Assembly (NCBI GenBank): GCA_964491665.1
Contig: CAZBII010000002.1
Location: 20,975 to 84,974, forward strand
Direction of reading: 5' to 3'
Origin: Ch67 sp964491665
GTDB taxonomy: Bacteria; Pseudomonadota; Gammaproteobacteria; Pseudomonadales; Ketobacteraceae
DNA length: 64,000 bases
Positions 17,253 to 25,503 of this stretch are shown here, in pieces. The notes beneath the pieces were generated by a model that saw only the letters and a list, made by a program, of their open reading frames with translations, did not search any database and was not told where the DNA came from. Each line of letters begins with the position of its first letter. Position 1 is the stretch's first letter. The position numbers and the translations under genes are program-made.

Positions 17253-17402
17253 TTACTGCCCAAAGACCAGCGCCACCACCACCGAGGCGGCCGCCATAAA
17301 CAGGATAATCAGCAGCATGGCGCCGATGAAACGCTTGAGTTCCTTCGGAATGCGGGGCTTCACTGCCGCCGCTGCCTGATCAGGCTTTTCTGCTGTTGCC
17401 AC
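17253..17402 (-). CDS. Small single-pass membrane protein (49 residues)
   Basis: A GTG start at 17402, preceded by a GGAGGGGG ribosome site, opens a 49-residue frame ending in TAA. The product begins M-A-T-A-E-K-P-D-Q, has a basic K-P-R-I-P-K-E-L-K-R-F patch and then one membrane helix of about 22 residues (I-G-A-M-L-L-I-I-L-F to V-A-L-V-F-G-Q). The arrangement (basic cytoplasmic side, C-terminal helix) is that of a tail-anchored protein. The strong ribosome site and protein-like sequence make it credible; no family recognised. Confidence 0.65.
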   Translation of the reverse strand: MATAEKPDQAAAAVKPRIPKELKRFIGAMLLIILFMAAASVVVALVFGQ

Positions 17403-17533
17403 TGTCCACCCCCTCCAAAACCGTGAATTTCACACAAAACGAGCGCTCAATCCGTCTTATGCCGTTCAATTAATAGCCAGTAAACTGCCATCAATAGCCT
17501 GATTCCACCTCGACCATCTGCAGTAATTCCATT

Positions 17534-17995
17534 ATGCGCATGCAGAAAGTATCGCTTTTTTCAGTGCAGTCCAAACGCAGCAGCCGCAGGGACCCATTCT
17601 GCCAGCTGAAACTTCAGGGCCACCTTACCGGCCGCACCCTGCGTGGGCGCAAACTCGTGGACCAGTTCGCAACTGGCCAGCGCTATGTTTTGATCACCGA
17701 CGATGACAATCCGTTCGAGGAAGTGCTGCATATTTATTTGCTGGATCTGGAACTGAACGTGCTGGATGAACTGGACCTGTGCCAGCCCTATACACCCGGC
17801 GTGTACCAGCTGCACCGCCACGATGACCGCAAGATCAGCTTCCGCTTCTTCGATGAGGGTCTGTGGTACCTGCACGTGCGCCAGGAGCCGCGCCCCAGTC
17901 CGCTGAACTATTCGCGCTTCCCTACCCGTCGCCCCATCAAGCTGTGGGGCAAGCAGTATCTCGATCTGAGCCGGTCTGCAAACTCCGCCGCCTGA
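17534..17995 (+). CDS. Hypothetical soluble protein
   Basis: 153 residues, rich in Arg, Asp and Leu, with no signal peptide or membrane segment. It shows beta-rich stretches such as R-Y-V-L-I-T-D-D-D and V-L-H-I-Y-L-L-D-L. Two ATGs (17534 and 17540) are possible starts. The upstream 130 bases are AT-rich enough to hold a promoter. I do not recognise the family; base composition matches neighbours, so it is probably a real, lineage-restricted gene. Confidence 0.65.
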   Translation: MRMQKVSLFSVQSKRSSRRDPFCQLKLQGHLTGRTLRGRKLVDQFATGQRYVLITDDDNPFEEVLHIYLLDLELNVLDELDLCQPYTPGVYQLHRHDDRKISFRFFDEGLWYLHVRQEPRPSPLNYSRFPTRRPIKLWGKQYLDLSRSANSAA

Positions 17996-18019
17996 TCGCA
18001 ACGGATATGGCCGGCGGCC

Positions 18020-18535
18020 TCAGCGATTCCCCAGCGCAGCCCGGTACAGGTCTGCCATGGCCGCGTCAAAGCAGGCAAACACCACCTGACTGATCTGCGC
18101 AAACTGCCCCAGACAGTGCGCCACCTCATCCACCGCAATCGTCACCGCCGCGTCCGCCGGATAGCCGTACACCCCACAACTGATCGCCGGAAAGGCAATG
18201 GACTGCACATCCTCCTGCGCGGCCAGCGTCATGCAGGCGCGGTAACAGGAACGCAGCAAGTCCGGCTCGCCGGCAATACCGCCGCGCCACACCGGGCCTA
18301 CAGTATGAAAAATGAAACGGGAGGGGAGATTGAATCCGGGCGTGACGACCGCCTGCCCGGTGGCGCAGTAACCGATGCGACGACAGGCAGCCTGCAACAG
18401 ATCCCGCCCGGCAGCCCGGTGAATGGCACCATCGACGCCACTGCCGCCGGCCAGCTGGTTGTTGGCGGCATTGACGATGGCATCCACCTGCAACCGGGTA
18501 ATGTCGCCCTGCCAGACTTGAATGCGATCATCCAT
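18020..18535 (-). CDS. Macro-domain O-acetyl-ADP-ribose deacetylase
   Basis: 171 residues, a complete stand-alone macro domain like E. coli YmdB. Characteristic pieces are V-N-A-A-N-N-Q-L-A-G-G-S-G-V-D-G-A-I-H near residues 21-39, H-T-V-G-P-V-W, and P-A-I-S-C-G-V-Y-G-Y-P near 119-129; these form the ADP-ribose pocket and the catalytic Asn/Asp pair. It hydrolyses O-acetyl-ADP-ribose and may remove ADP-ribose from proteins. It lies 14 bases after the tail-anchored protein gene on the same strand and may be cotranscribed with the PP2C gene. Confidence 0.9.
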   Translation of the reverse strand: MDDRIQVWQGDITRLQVDAIVNAANNQLAGGSGVDGAIHRAAGRDLLQAACRRIGYCATGQAVVTPGFNLPSRFIFHTVGPVWRGGIAGEPDLLRSCYRACMTLAAQEDVQSIAFPAISCGVYGYPADAAVTIAVDEVAHCLGQFAQISQVVFACFDAAMADLYRAALGNR

Positions 18536-18549
18536 GTGCAGGCTTCCCG

Positions 18550-18840
18550 TCAGCTGATGCTGTAGAAAAGAAATCCCATCAGGCCCAGGACCAGCAGTGA
18601 CGCCAGTGCCATCGCGAAATGCATGCCCGACAATGGCGGCGTCTTTGGCGCAGGCACAGCCGGAAGCGGCTCCTCCTCGACGGAGTGCACCAGTGCCGGA
18701 AAATCCTCGCTCACACAGCGCAGCAGCACGTCGCGGCGACGACGCCGGTACTCACCCTTGTTGAACGCGCCATCGCAATACTGGCGGGCCAGCTCACGGA
18801 TTTCCTGCGCGCATTGGGTTTCCAGATCGGCGTTCATCAT
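18550..18840 (-). CDS. Tail-anchored membrane protein next to PP2C
   Basis: 96 residues. The N-terminal two thirds are soluble and helical with a very basic G-E-Y-R-R-R-R-R-D patch; residues about 73-94 form one membrane helix at the C-terminus. Two ATGs overlap the PP2C stop (TAATG arrangement), so translation is coupled to the phosphatase. No family recognised. Given its position it may hold the phosphatase or kinase machinery at the membrane; this is a guess from context. Confidence 0.7.
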   Translation of the reverse strand: MMNADLETQCAQEIRELARQYCDGAFNKGEYRRRRRDVLLRCVSEDFPALVHSVEEEPLPAVPAPKTPPLSGMHFAMALASLLVLGLMGFLFYSIS

Positions 18841-19562
18841 TATTGGATTTGTACCGTGACCACAGTGACGTTGTCCCGCGCGCCGGCCTTGAGCGCGTCC
18901 TCGATCAGGGCGCGGGTACAGGCTTCCACATCGGGATTTTTCAGATGATGCACCATCTTGCCTTCGCTGAGGGCACCGTACAAGCCATCACTGCACAGCA
19001 GGTAAACATCGCCCTTGCGCAATTCCACCAGCGTCACGTCCACATACAGGGTCTCGCTGGCGCCCACTGCGCGGGTAATGACGTTGGAGGCGGGATGATT
19101 GCGGGCTTCTTCCGGCGTGATCATGCCGCGTGCCAGCATCTCGTTTACCTGGCTATGATCGTCGGACACTTTCTGCAGCTTGTGATCGCGGTACCGATAC
19201 AGACGGGAATCGCCGGCCCACAGGCACACGCCCACGGACTCGCGCACCAACAGGCTCACCACCGTGCTGCCCATGGTGCGGCCTTCGCAATGGGTGCGGG
19301 AATAGGTGCGGATTTTCTGGTGCACGTCGAGCAGGGAATCTTCCAGTGCGTCCACCACATCCGGTAGCGGCTGTTCGACATCAACGCGGGCCAGCGTGGC
19401 GGTGATCATGGCGCTAGCCACTTCGCCCGCATCATGACCACCCATGCCGTCAGCCACTACCCAAAGACCGTCGTTGTGGCGGTTGAGAAAAGCATCCTCG
19501 TTCATGTTTCTCACCGCCCCGCAATGGGTGGCAGCGCTGCTGAGCCAATGGGTCTGCACCAT
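18840..19562 (-). CDS. PP2C-family Ser/Thr protein phosphatase
   Basis: 240 residues from the ATG at 19562. An upstream ATG at 19634 lies within the -10 sequence of the likely promoter, so it is rejected. PP2C motifs are clear: R-N-M-N-E-D-A, V-A-D-G-M-G-G-H-D-A-G-E, C-S-D-G-L-Y-G and A-R-D-N-V-T-V-V, giving the Asp residues that bind two metal ions. It removes phosphate from Ser/Thr of proteins and should oppose the Hanks-type kinase encoded at 24120-25433. No membrane segment is present; the coupled downstream gene encodes one. Confidence 0.93.
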   Translation of the reverse strand: MVQTHWLSSAATHCGAVRNMNEDAFLNRHNDGLWVVADGMGGHDAGEVASAMITATLARVDVEQPLPDVVDALEDSLLDVHQKIRTYSRTHCEGRTMGSTVVSLLVRESVGVCLWAGDSRLYRYRDHKLQKVSDDHSQVNEMLARGMITPEEARNHPASNVITRAVGASETLYVDVTLVELRKGDVYLLCSDGLYGALSEGKMVHHLKNPDVEACTRALIEDALKAGARDNVTVVTVQIQ

Positions 19563-19633
19563 CCGTTCTTCTACTCGTTCTGCACTGGATCGTTGGATTC
19601 GGGGAAACGCCGGCAAGTGTGTGTATCCCTTCA

Positions 19634-19662
19634 ACTATAGCCGGGGAAATGCGGCAACTGAA
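19634..19662 (-). promoter_or_regulatory. Promoter of the PP2C gene
   Basis: On the minus strand TATAGT (five of six -10 bases) is preceded, 17 bases earlier, by TTCAGT, a weak -35. Transcription would start near 19627, about 65 bases before the PP2C ATG at 19562. Confidence 0.4.
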
Positions 19663-19893
19663 AATTGCGCCGCAGATCCGGAATTGTCTGGCAATTCAAG
19701 GTCGTTCAGCCAGTGATCAAAGTGGCTATGTTAACACCATCCACCGCTACCGCCAGTCAGCAGACTCCAAATCAGCCAACCGGTTTCGCGTTTGCAGAAC
19801 CGCGCGCCATTTGCCATGCCGAGGCTCTTTATCCATTATCAGTGCCGACCGACTGGCCAACACAACGGACATCACTTGCGCAGAGTAAATCAT

Positions 19894-20727
19894 TTGCCAC
19901 GGCACCGAATCGCCAGACCAGGGCTGCTCCTGCTGATAACGCTGCTGCTTCTGGGAGGCTGCCAGACCCGGCAGGCACTGGTGAGCCGTTTTGCCCTGGA
20001 CGATACGCTGGTGCAGGGCAGCATTTTCCGCCATCGCGTCCTGCTGAATGTTGCCGGGCATACGGCCCGCCAGCAGACAGCCCCAATCCGCTGGCATGTG
20101 TATATCGAGGGCGACGGTCAGGCCGTCACTGCGCTGGGCCATCCTGCCTCCGACCCGACGCCGCGCGCACCCATGCTGCTGAAGATGCTGGCGCAGGACC
20201 CGCAGCCGGCGCTCTATCTCGGCCGCCCCTGCTATTTCGATACCGCCGACCCCGCCTGTAACCCGGTGCGCTGGACCCTGGAACGCTACAGCGAAGACAC
20301 TATCGCCAGCATGACCGCCGCCCTGCAATCGCAGGTCTGCCCGCAGGACGAACTGGTGCTGATCGGCCACAGTGGCGGCGCCACCCTGGCAGTGCTGCTG
20401 GCTCCCCGCCTGCCCCGCACCTGTGCCGTCATCACCCTGGCCGGCAATCTGGATGTGGCGGCATGGACCGAAGCCCACGGTTATACTCCTTTGACTCCGT
20501 CACTGGACCCGTCGCGGCAGCCGCCCCTGCCCGCGCGGATTCACCAGTGGCATCTGGCCGGCGGTCAGGACACCGAAATCAAAGCCGAGTGGATTCAGGA
20601 ATTTAGCCTCCGCCAATCCGCCGCCTATTATGATCAGGTAACAGAAGCGGACCACAACCGCATCTGGCCGGACTGGTTTCCCCCCTGGCTGGAGCAGCTG
20701 GAAATCCCGCCCTGCCCGGCGCCCTGA
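19894..20727 (+). CDS. Lipoprotein with serine-hydrolase (alpha/beta-hydrolase-like) motif
   Basis: 277 residues if the TTG at 19894 is the start; it gives a clean lipoprotein signal (basic P-R-H-R-I-A-R, L-L-L-L-I-T-L-L-L-L, lipobox L-G-G-C) and has AGAG eight bases upstream. An ATG at 19816 and a TTG at 19792 are in frame but give odd long N-termini. The mature protein carries L-I-G-H-S-G-G-A, the nucleophile elbow G-x-S-x-G, and a late A-D-H that could supply the catalytic His. It is thus probably a lipid-anchored esterase or a relative without activity. It sits between the PP2C and metacaspase-like genes. Start uncertain; substrate unknown. Confidence 0.7.
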   Translation: MPRHRIARPGLLLLITLLLLGGCQTRQALVSRFALDDTLVQGSIFRHRVLLNVAGHTARQQTAPIRWHVYIEGDGQAVTALGHPASDPTPRAPMLLKMLAQDPQPALYLGRPCYFDTADPACNPVRWTLERYSEDTIASMTAALQSQVCPQDELVLIGHSGGATLAVLLAPRLPRTCAVITLAGNLDVAAWTEAHGYTPLTPSLDPSRQPPLPARIHQWHLAGGQDTEIKAEWIQEFSLRQSAAYYDQVTEADHNRIWPDWFPPWLEQLEIPPCPAP

Positions 20728-20787
20728 GGGCAGGATGTAGGCAGCGGGATTGTGGAAAAGTTACGCGGTGAAACAGCGCCAGACGAA

Positions 20788-20793
20788 TATACT
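20788..20793 (+). promoter_or_regulatory. -10 box before the metacaspase-like gene
   Basis: TATACT (five of six) lies 30 bases before the ATG at 20823; the expected -35 position holds only a poor match. It is the most likely start signal for this gene. Confidence 0.35.
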
Positions 20794-20822
20794 GTGTTGA
20801 ATAACCATCATGAGGTGCATAC

Positions 20823-22889
20823 ATGGACATCCTTCAGCGCTTGAATCTGAAAGCGTCGGGCTTCACCCTGGGTTTTCTGGCGGTTCTGCTGAGCGCCTGC
20901 GCCACTCCCGAAGCACCTTCCGGCAGCGGCGCCAGCGCCACCGCGCCGGAATCGAAAAATGCCGACGACCTGATGATCATCGACTGTCTGCTGCCCGGCC
21001 AGGTGAAGAAACTGGGCACCTACACCACCTATCTCACCGCCCGCCGCCCCATCAAGACCACCGCCACTGACTGCGAAATCCGCGGCGGCGAATATGTCTC
21101 CTTCGACCGCGCCGACTACGCCACCGCCCTGAAGATCTGGCTGCCCCAGGCCCAGGCCGGCGATGCGGAAGCGCAAACCTACGTCGGCGAGATATATGAA
21201 AAGGGACTTGGTCTGAAACCGGATTACCAGGCCGCCGCCCTGTGGTACACGAAAGCCGCCGAGCAGAAAAACTCCCGCGCCCAGATCAACCTCGGCAACC
21301 TGTACGAAAAAGGCTTGGGCGTGGCGCCCGACAAGGCCAAGGCCCTGAACCTGTACCGCATGGCCGCCGGTCTGGAAGCCGACAACCTGCTGTACGCCTC
21401 CACCGTGGAAGCCCACGCCGTCTCGCAGCAGGAACTCACCAAACTGAAGGACGAAGTGGCGTTCAAGAATGAACAGCTGGCCGCCGCCCAGTCGCAACTG
21501 GTGAAAACCCAGCAGGAACTGGGTCAGCGCAAGCAGGCCCTGGCCTCCGCCCAGAAAACCCAGAAAGATGCCGAACTGGCGCTGTATGCCCAGGAATCCA
21601 AGGCCATCCACCAGCAGAGCAGCGCCCTGATCGCCCAGCTGCGCGCCGAACTGCAGAAGGCCCAGACCGAAGTGGAAGACCAGCGCAAGCAGCTGGCCAA
21701 CCTGAACGAGCAGGCCAAGCAGTTCGACAACCAGATCAGCAGCACCAACCAGGCCATCTCGCAGACCGAGAATCTGGTGGCCAGCGCGTCCAGCATGCCG
21801 TCCATCGAAATCATCGATCCGCCCATGACCCTGATGCGCGGCCTGCCCTCCATCCCGGTGGAAAACGCGGTGAAGGAGAAGGAAATCGTCGGCAAGATCA
21901 AGGCACCGCAGGGGCTGAAGAGCTTCAAGGTGAACGGCGTGGCGCAGACCGTGGACGAGTACAACCTGTTCTGGGTCACCGTGCCGGTGGACGGCAAGAA
22001 AGCCAACGTGAAGCTGGAAGCCATCGACAAGAACAACCAGACCGTCACCTTCAACTTCACCGTGCTGCCGGAGCAGCTGGCGCCGGAAATCCGCCCCAAA
22101 ACCTCCACCCAGACCGCCCAGGCCGTCCCGTCTGACCTGAAGCTGGGCAACTACTACGCCCTGATCATCGGCAACAACGACTACAAGCAGTATCCGAAGC
22201 TGGAAACCGCCATCAACGACGCGAAGGAAACCCAGAAAGTCCTGCAGGAGAAATACGGTTTCAACACCACCCTGCTGACCAATGCCACCCGCTACGACAT
22301 CCTGGCGGCGCTGAACAGCCTGCGGGAAAAGCTCACCGAGAACGACAACCTGCTGATCTACTATGCCGGCCACGGCGAAGTGGATGAAACCGCCAACAAG
22401 GGCTTCTGGCTGCCGGTGGACGCCGAGCAGGACAACCCGCGCAACTGGCTGTCCAACGTCGCCATTTCCGACATCCTCAACACCCTCAAGTCCAACCATG
22501 TGATGGTGGTGGCGGACTCCTGCTATGCCGGCACCCTGTCGGTGGCGGCCCTGCCCCGGGTGGACGAATCCATTTCCGACGAGATGCAGCGCGAGTGGAT
22601 TGCCGCCATGCTCAAGGCCCGCGCCCGCATGGTGCTGACCTCCGGTGGCGTGGCGCCGGTCATGGATGGTGGTGGCGACGGCCATTCCCTGTTCTCGCGG
22701 GCATTCCTGGAGTCGCTGCGGCAAAATAGCGGTATCATGGACGGCCACTCCCTGTACCGGGATGTGCTGACCAGGGTGCAGGCCCGCGCCAAACAGCTGA
22801 ACACCCGTCAGACCCCCGAATATGCACCGGCCCGTTATGCCGGGCATGAAGCCGGGGAATTTTTCTTCAACGGCCGCAAGTCAGGATGA
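20823..22889 (+). CDS. Metacaspase-like (peptidase C14) lipoprotein with SEL1 repeats
   Basis: 688 residues. Order of parts: lipoprotein signal ending in L-S-A-C-A-T; two or three SEL1 (TPR-like) repeats at about residues 115-185 (A-E-A-Q-T-Y-V-G-E-I-Y-E-K-G and A-Q-I-N-L-G-N-L-Y-E-K-G); a long coiled coil at about 200-310; a beta-rich linker; then a caspase-like domain from Y-A-L-I-I-G-N-N-D-Y at about 445. The catalytic pair is present: His517 in Y-A-G-H-G and Cys567 in D-S-C-Y-A-G. It should be an envelope cysteine peptidase, acting after Arg/Lys as in metacaspases. It lies inside the kinase/phosphatase cluster, suggesting phosphorylation-controlled proteolysis, which remains inference. 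Confidence 0.9.
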   Translation: MDILQRLNLKASGFTLGFLAVLLSACATPEAPSGSGASATAPESKNADDLMIIDCLLPGQVKKLGTYTTYLTARRPIKTTATDCEIRGGEYVSFDRADYATALKIWLPQAQAGDAEAQTYVGEIYEKGLGLKPDYQAAALWYTKAAEQKNSRAQINLGNLYEKGLGVAPDKAKALNLYRMAAGLEADNLLYASTVEAHAVSQQELTKLKDEVAFKNEQLAAAQSQLVKTQQELGQRKQALASAQKTQKDAELALYAQESKAIHQQSSALIAQLRAELQKAQTEVEDQRKQLANLNEQAKQFDNQISSTNQAISQTENLVASASSMPSIEIIDPPMTLMRGLPSIPVENAVKEKEIVGKIKAPQGLKSFKVNGVAQTVDEYNLFWVTVPVDGKKANVKLEAIDKNNQTVTFNFTVLPEQLAPEIRPKTSTQTAQAVPSDLKLGNYYALIIGNNDYKQYPKLETAINDAKETQKVLQEKYGFNTTLLTNATRYDILAALNSLREKLTENDNLLIYYAGHGEVDETANKGFWLPVDAEQDNPRNWLSNVAISDILNTLKSNHVMVVADSCYAGTLSVAALPRVDESISDEMQREWIAAMLKARARMVLTSGGVAPVMDGGGDGHSLFSRAFLESLRQNSGIMDGHSLYRDVLTRVQARAKQLNTRQTPEYAPARYAGHEAGEFFFNGRKSG

Positions 22890-22927
22890 CGGCGGCCGTA
22901 ATCGCAGGATCAAGCAGGATTTGAGGA

Positions 22928-24145
22928 ATGACCACCCGCACACTGTCAGCCTGGTTTGAAGACTACCGTCAGGGCAAGAAGGACTTTGCCCTGCTGCAGT
23001 CGTTTCTGATGCAGGTGTTCGATCAGGAACCGGTGCGCCGTGGCCACCTGCTGCACTGGCTGGACCAGGCCCAGTACGAACATCCCATCCCGGTCACCGA
23101 TTTCCTGCTGCTGCGCAAGGAAGTGGAGATCGCGCTGAAGAACGGGCAGGGCAAGGCAGGACCAGACGACGCCACCGTGATTGCGGACAGCCCGGCACTG
23201 GCAGCCACACCACGACCCGATCAGCATGCGGTATCTTCCCCGGTGCCACCCCCGTCTGCGGTTTCGCCCCAGGAAATGACCCTGGTTGCCGCACAGGAAG
23301 CCACTGCGGCGGCAACCCGCGCCGTGCATCCCGATGCCACCGTGATTGCCCAGGCCGCCACCCAGATTGCCCTGCCAGTGGACCCGACTCCGCTGGCCGA
23401 ACGCAGTGACCACGCCGGCTTCCATGACGCCGCCACCTCGTTCAATCCGGAGCGCCAGCCTGCGCCGGCACCCGCCCGCGCTACCGCGCCTTCCCGGCGC
23501 CTGTCCCGTCTGCCGCTGATTGCCGGAGGCTGTGCGCTGGTAGTACTGGCGGCCCTCGGCGGGGTGCTGCTGAAACAGTTGGTGCAGCACTCAACACCAG
23601 CAGAACCGGCGCCAACAAGCAGCAACCAGAGCGAAGTGAGTGCAGCGAATCCGGCCGCAGTCAATCAGCTGTTGCGGGAAGCGCCCACAGCCAGCATCGG
23701 TGACAGCAGCCAGGACAACAGCGCATTGCGTGCGGCGGAAAGCACTGGCTCCGCACCGGTCCAGCCGGCACAGGACAACGTCATCGCCAATCTGACTACC
23801 ACCGCCGGTGAAGAACCCGCGCCCCTGCCCGACCTGAACAGCCTGGACGCCTCCGCCCTGCTGCAACGTGTCCGCGATCGCATCGGCACCGGACAGCTGC
23901 TGCCCGCCGACGATCCCGCCAGCGCGCACGCCGCCTTCCGCACGCTGGAACGCCGTTTTGCGGACGATGCGCGCGTCCTGGAAGCCCGCATCCTGCTCAA
24001 GGATGCCCATCTGAAGTTGTCGGATCAGGCCCGCAGCCAGGGCCAGTGGGAAGCCGCGCAGCAACATCTGGACGCGGCCTTTGAGGTGCTGCAACCGGAC
24101 GCCATCCGGTCGGCGAGCGCTACTGCTCCGTCAAACGGTTCCTGA
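22928..24145 (+). CDS. Single-pass membrane protein with repeated D-A-T-V-I-A motifs
   Basis: 405 residues. The N-terminal 75 residues are a small helical domain. A disordered Pro/Ala-rich part follows, with Thr in similar settings: D-A-T83-V-I-A, E-M-T118-L-V-A, D-A-T138-V-I-A and A-A-T145-Q-I-A. A membrane helix spans about 195-215. The C-terminal domain (about 300-390) has the same spacing of G-x-L-L-x-x, A-x-x-A-F and L-L-x-x-A as the C-terminus of the kinase encoded next to it. The Thr motifs look like kinase sites read by FHA domains; this is my inference. It is 38 bases after the metacaspase-like gene and overlaps the kinase gene tail to tail by 26 bases. No named family. Confidence 0.78.
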   Translation: MTTRTLSAWFEDYRQGKKDFALLQSFLMQVFDQEPVRRGHLLHWLDQAQYEHPIPVTDFLLLRKEVEIALKNGQGKAGPDDATVIADSPALAATPRPDQHAVSSPVPPPSAVSPQEMTLVAAQEATAAATRAVHPDATVIAQAATQIALPVDPTPLAERSDHAGFHDAATSFNPERQPAPAPARATAPSRRLSRLPLIAGGCALVVLAALGGVLLKQLVQHSTPAEPAPTSSNQSEVSAANPAAVNQLLREAPTASIGDSSQDNSALRAAESTGSAPVQPAQDNVIANLTTTAGEEPAPLPDLNSLDASALLQRVRDRIGTGQLLPADDPASAHAAFRTLERRFADDARVLEARILLKDAHLKLSDQARSQGQWEAAQQHLDAAFEVLQPDAIRSASATAPSNGS

Positions 24146-25433
24146 GCAGTTCCACCCGGTCGTCATTGGGGAACAGCTTCTCGGCCAGCGCCAGATGCTT
24201 CTCCACATCCTCACGCTGACCCTCCACCGCCAGCAACTGCGCCCGCTTGAAGAAACGGTTCTTCACGTCGCTGATGCCCTGCAGGGCCTTTTCATTGTTG
24301 GGATCGGTGGCGAGCACCAGCTGATACGCCTCGTAGGCATTGCTGCCCTGCGGTGACACCAGCCGCCCGCCCTTGAAGTGCGCCTCGGCCACACCCAGCA
24401 GACGCTCGATCTTGGCCTGGGCCTCGGCGGACAGCACGGGGCCAGTCCCGCCACCCGCCGCGCCGCCATTCTGACTGGCGGTGACCACCGGCTGCGCAAA
24501 ACGCTCGTCCTGCTGTTTCTTGTACCACATGCCACCGGCCACCGACGCGCCCAGCAACGCCACCAGCGCGGCAGCGGCCACCCACTTGCGGCCGGTGCCA
24601 GCACTCTTCTGCGGCGCGATGATCTGCTGCAGCGCCTCGCGAAAGGCTTCCGCCGTCTGGAAGCGGTCCTCCACCTTTTTCGCCAGCGCCTTTTTGATGA
24701 CGTCGTCGAATTCCTTCGGCACCGCCTTGTCGTGGGACGACGGACGCGCCGGCTCCGCCGACAGCACGCTGTGCATGATGGCGTGGGTGTTCTCGCCGCC
24801 GAACGGCTTGCGTCCCACCAACAGTTCGTACAGCACCACGCCGGTGGAAAACAGGTCGCTGCGGGCATCCACCTTCATGCCCTTGCACTGCTCCGGCGAC
24901 ATGTACGACGGCGTGCCCAGCACGCTGCCCATCTGGGTCAGTTCGGCGTTGTCGACCCGGGCGATGCCGAAGTCCGCCAGCTTGATCAGGTTGTTGTGGG
25001 TGATGAAGATGTTGGCCGGCTTGATGTCGCGGTGCACGATGCCCAGCTGGTGGGTGTAGGCCAGCGCGCTGAGCACGGCGCTGACAATGTTCACCGCCTC
25101 TTCCGGCGTGAACTTGCGGCCATCCTTCTGCAGGGTTTTCAGGTCGTGGCCTTCCACATATTCCATGACGAAATAGGGTGTGCCGTGATCCTGGTCGAAT
25201 TCGTAGATGGCGACGATGTTGGCGTGATTGAGCCGCCCCACCGCCTGCGCCTCGTTGCGGAACCGGTTGAGCAGCTCGCGCCCCATGTCGGTATCCAGCA
25301 GCGAGGCATGGATCGTCTTGATCGCCACCGGACGGGCAATGTTGGGATCGAAACCGCGGTACACCACGCCCATGGCGCCTTTCCCCAGAATGCCCTGAAT
25401 CTGGTATTTGCCGAGGGTTTGCGGTTGGCTCAT
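24120..25433 (-). CDS. Hanks-type Ser/Thr protein kinase, membrane-bound
   Basis: 437 residues. Kinase domain at about 10-270: glycine loop G-K-G-A-M-G-V-V-Y (17-25), Lys39 in V-A-I-K, H134-R-D-I-K-P-A-N catalytic loop, D154-F-G, and G-T-P-S-Y-M-S-P-E-Q activation segment. A membrane helix at about 299-319 separates it from a C-terminal, probably periplasmic, helical domain with TPR-like spacing. That domain resembles the C-terminus of the neighbouring membrane protein. A PP2C phosphatase and an FHA protein in the window complete a write/erase/read set. AGGA lies about eight bases before the ATG. A terminator upstream separates it from the DUF7352-like gene. Confidence 0.95.
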   Translation of the reverse strand: MSQPQTLGKYQIQGILGKGAMGVVYRGFDPNIARPVAIKTIHASLLDTDMGRELLNRFRNEAQAVGRLNHANIVAIYEFDQDHGTPYFVMEYVEGHDLKTLQKDGRKFTPEEAVNIVSAVLSALAYTHQLGIVHRDIKPANIFITHNNLIKLADFGIARVDNAELTQMGSVLGTPSYMSPEQCKGMKVDARSDLFSTGVVLYELLVGRKPFGGENTHAIMHSVLSAEPARPSSHDKAVPKEFDDVIKKALAKKVEDRFQTAEAFREALQQIIAPQKSAGTGRKWVAAAALVALLGASVAGGMWYKKQQDERFAQPVVTASQNGGAAGGGTGPVLSAEAQAKIERLLGVAEAHFKGGRLVSPQGSNAYEAYQLVLATDPNNEKALQGISDVKNRFFKRAQLLAVEGQREDVEKHLALAEKLFPNDDRVELLRNRLTEQ

Positions 25434-25460
25434 GAAGGCGTCCTGTGTGGGCTGCGGTGC

Positions 25461-25483
25461 AAAAAAAGGGGCCTAAGCCCCTT
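25461..25483 (-). terminator. Intrinsic terminator behind the DUF7352-like gene
   Basis: Stem AAGGGGC/GCCCCTT with a CTAA loop, followed on the minus strand by a run of seven T. It ends leftward transcripts 20 bases after the gene at 25504-25782, so the kinase probably has its own start signal within or just after it. Confidence 0.7.
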
Positions 25484-25503
25484 CAAGGAAAGATTATAGG
25501 ATA

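Noticed and set aside
20808..22847. A minus-strand frame of about 680 codons opposite the metacaspase-like gene
   Set aside because: Gly/Val/Leu-rich shadow of a gene with clear catalytic motifs and lipoprotein signal; no ribosome site.
18550..25433. Type VI secretion cluster
   Set aside because: Kinase, phosphatase and FHA genes occur with T6SS, but no Tss structural gene (sheath, Hcp, VgrG, ClpV, TssM) is present in the window.
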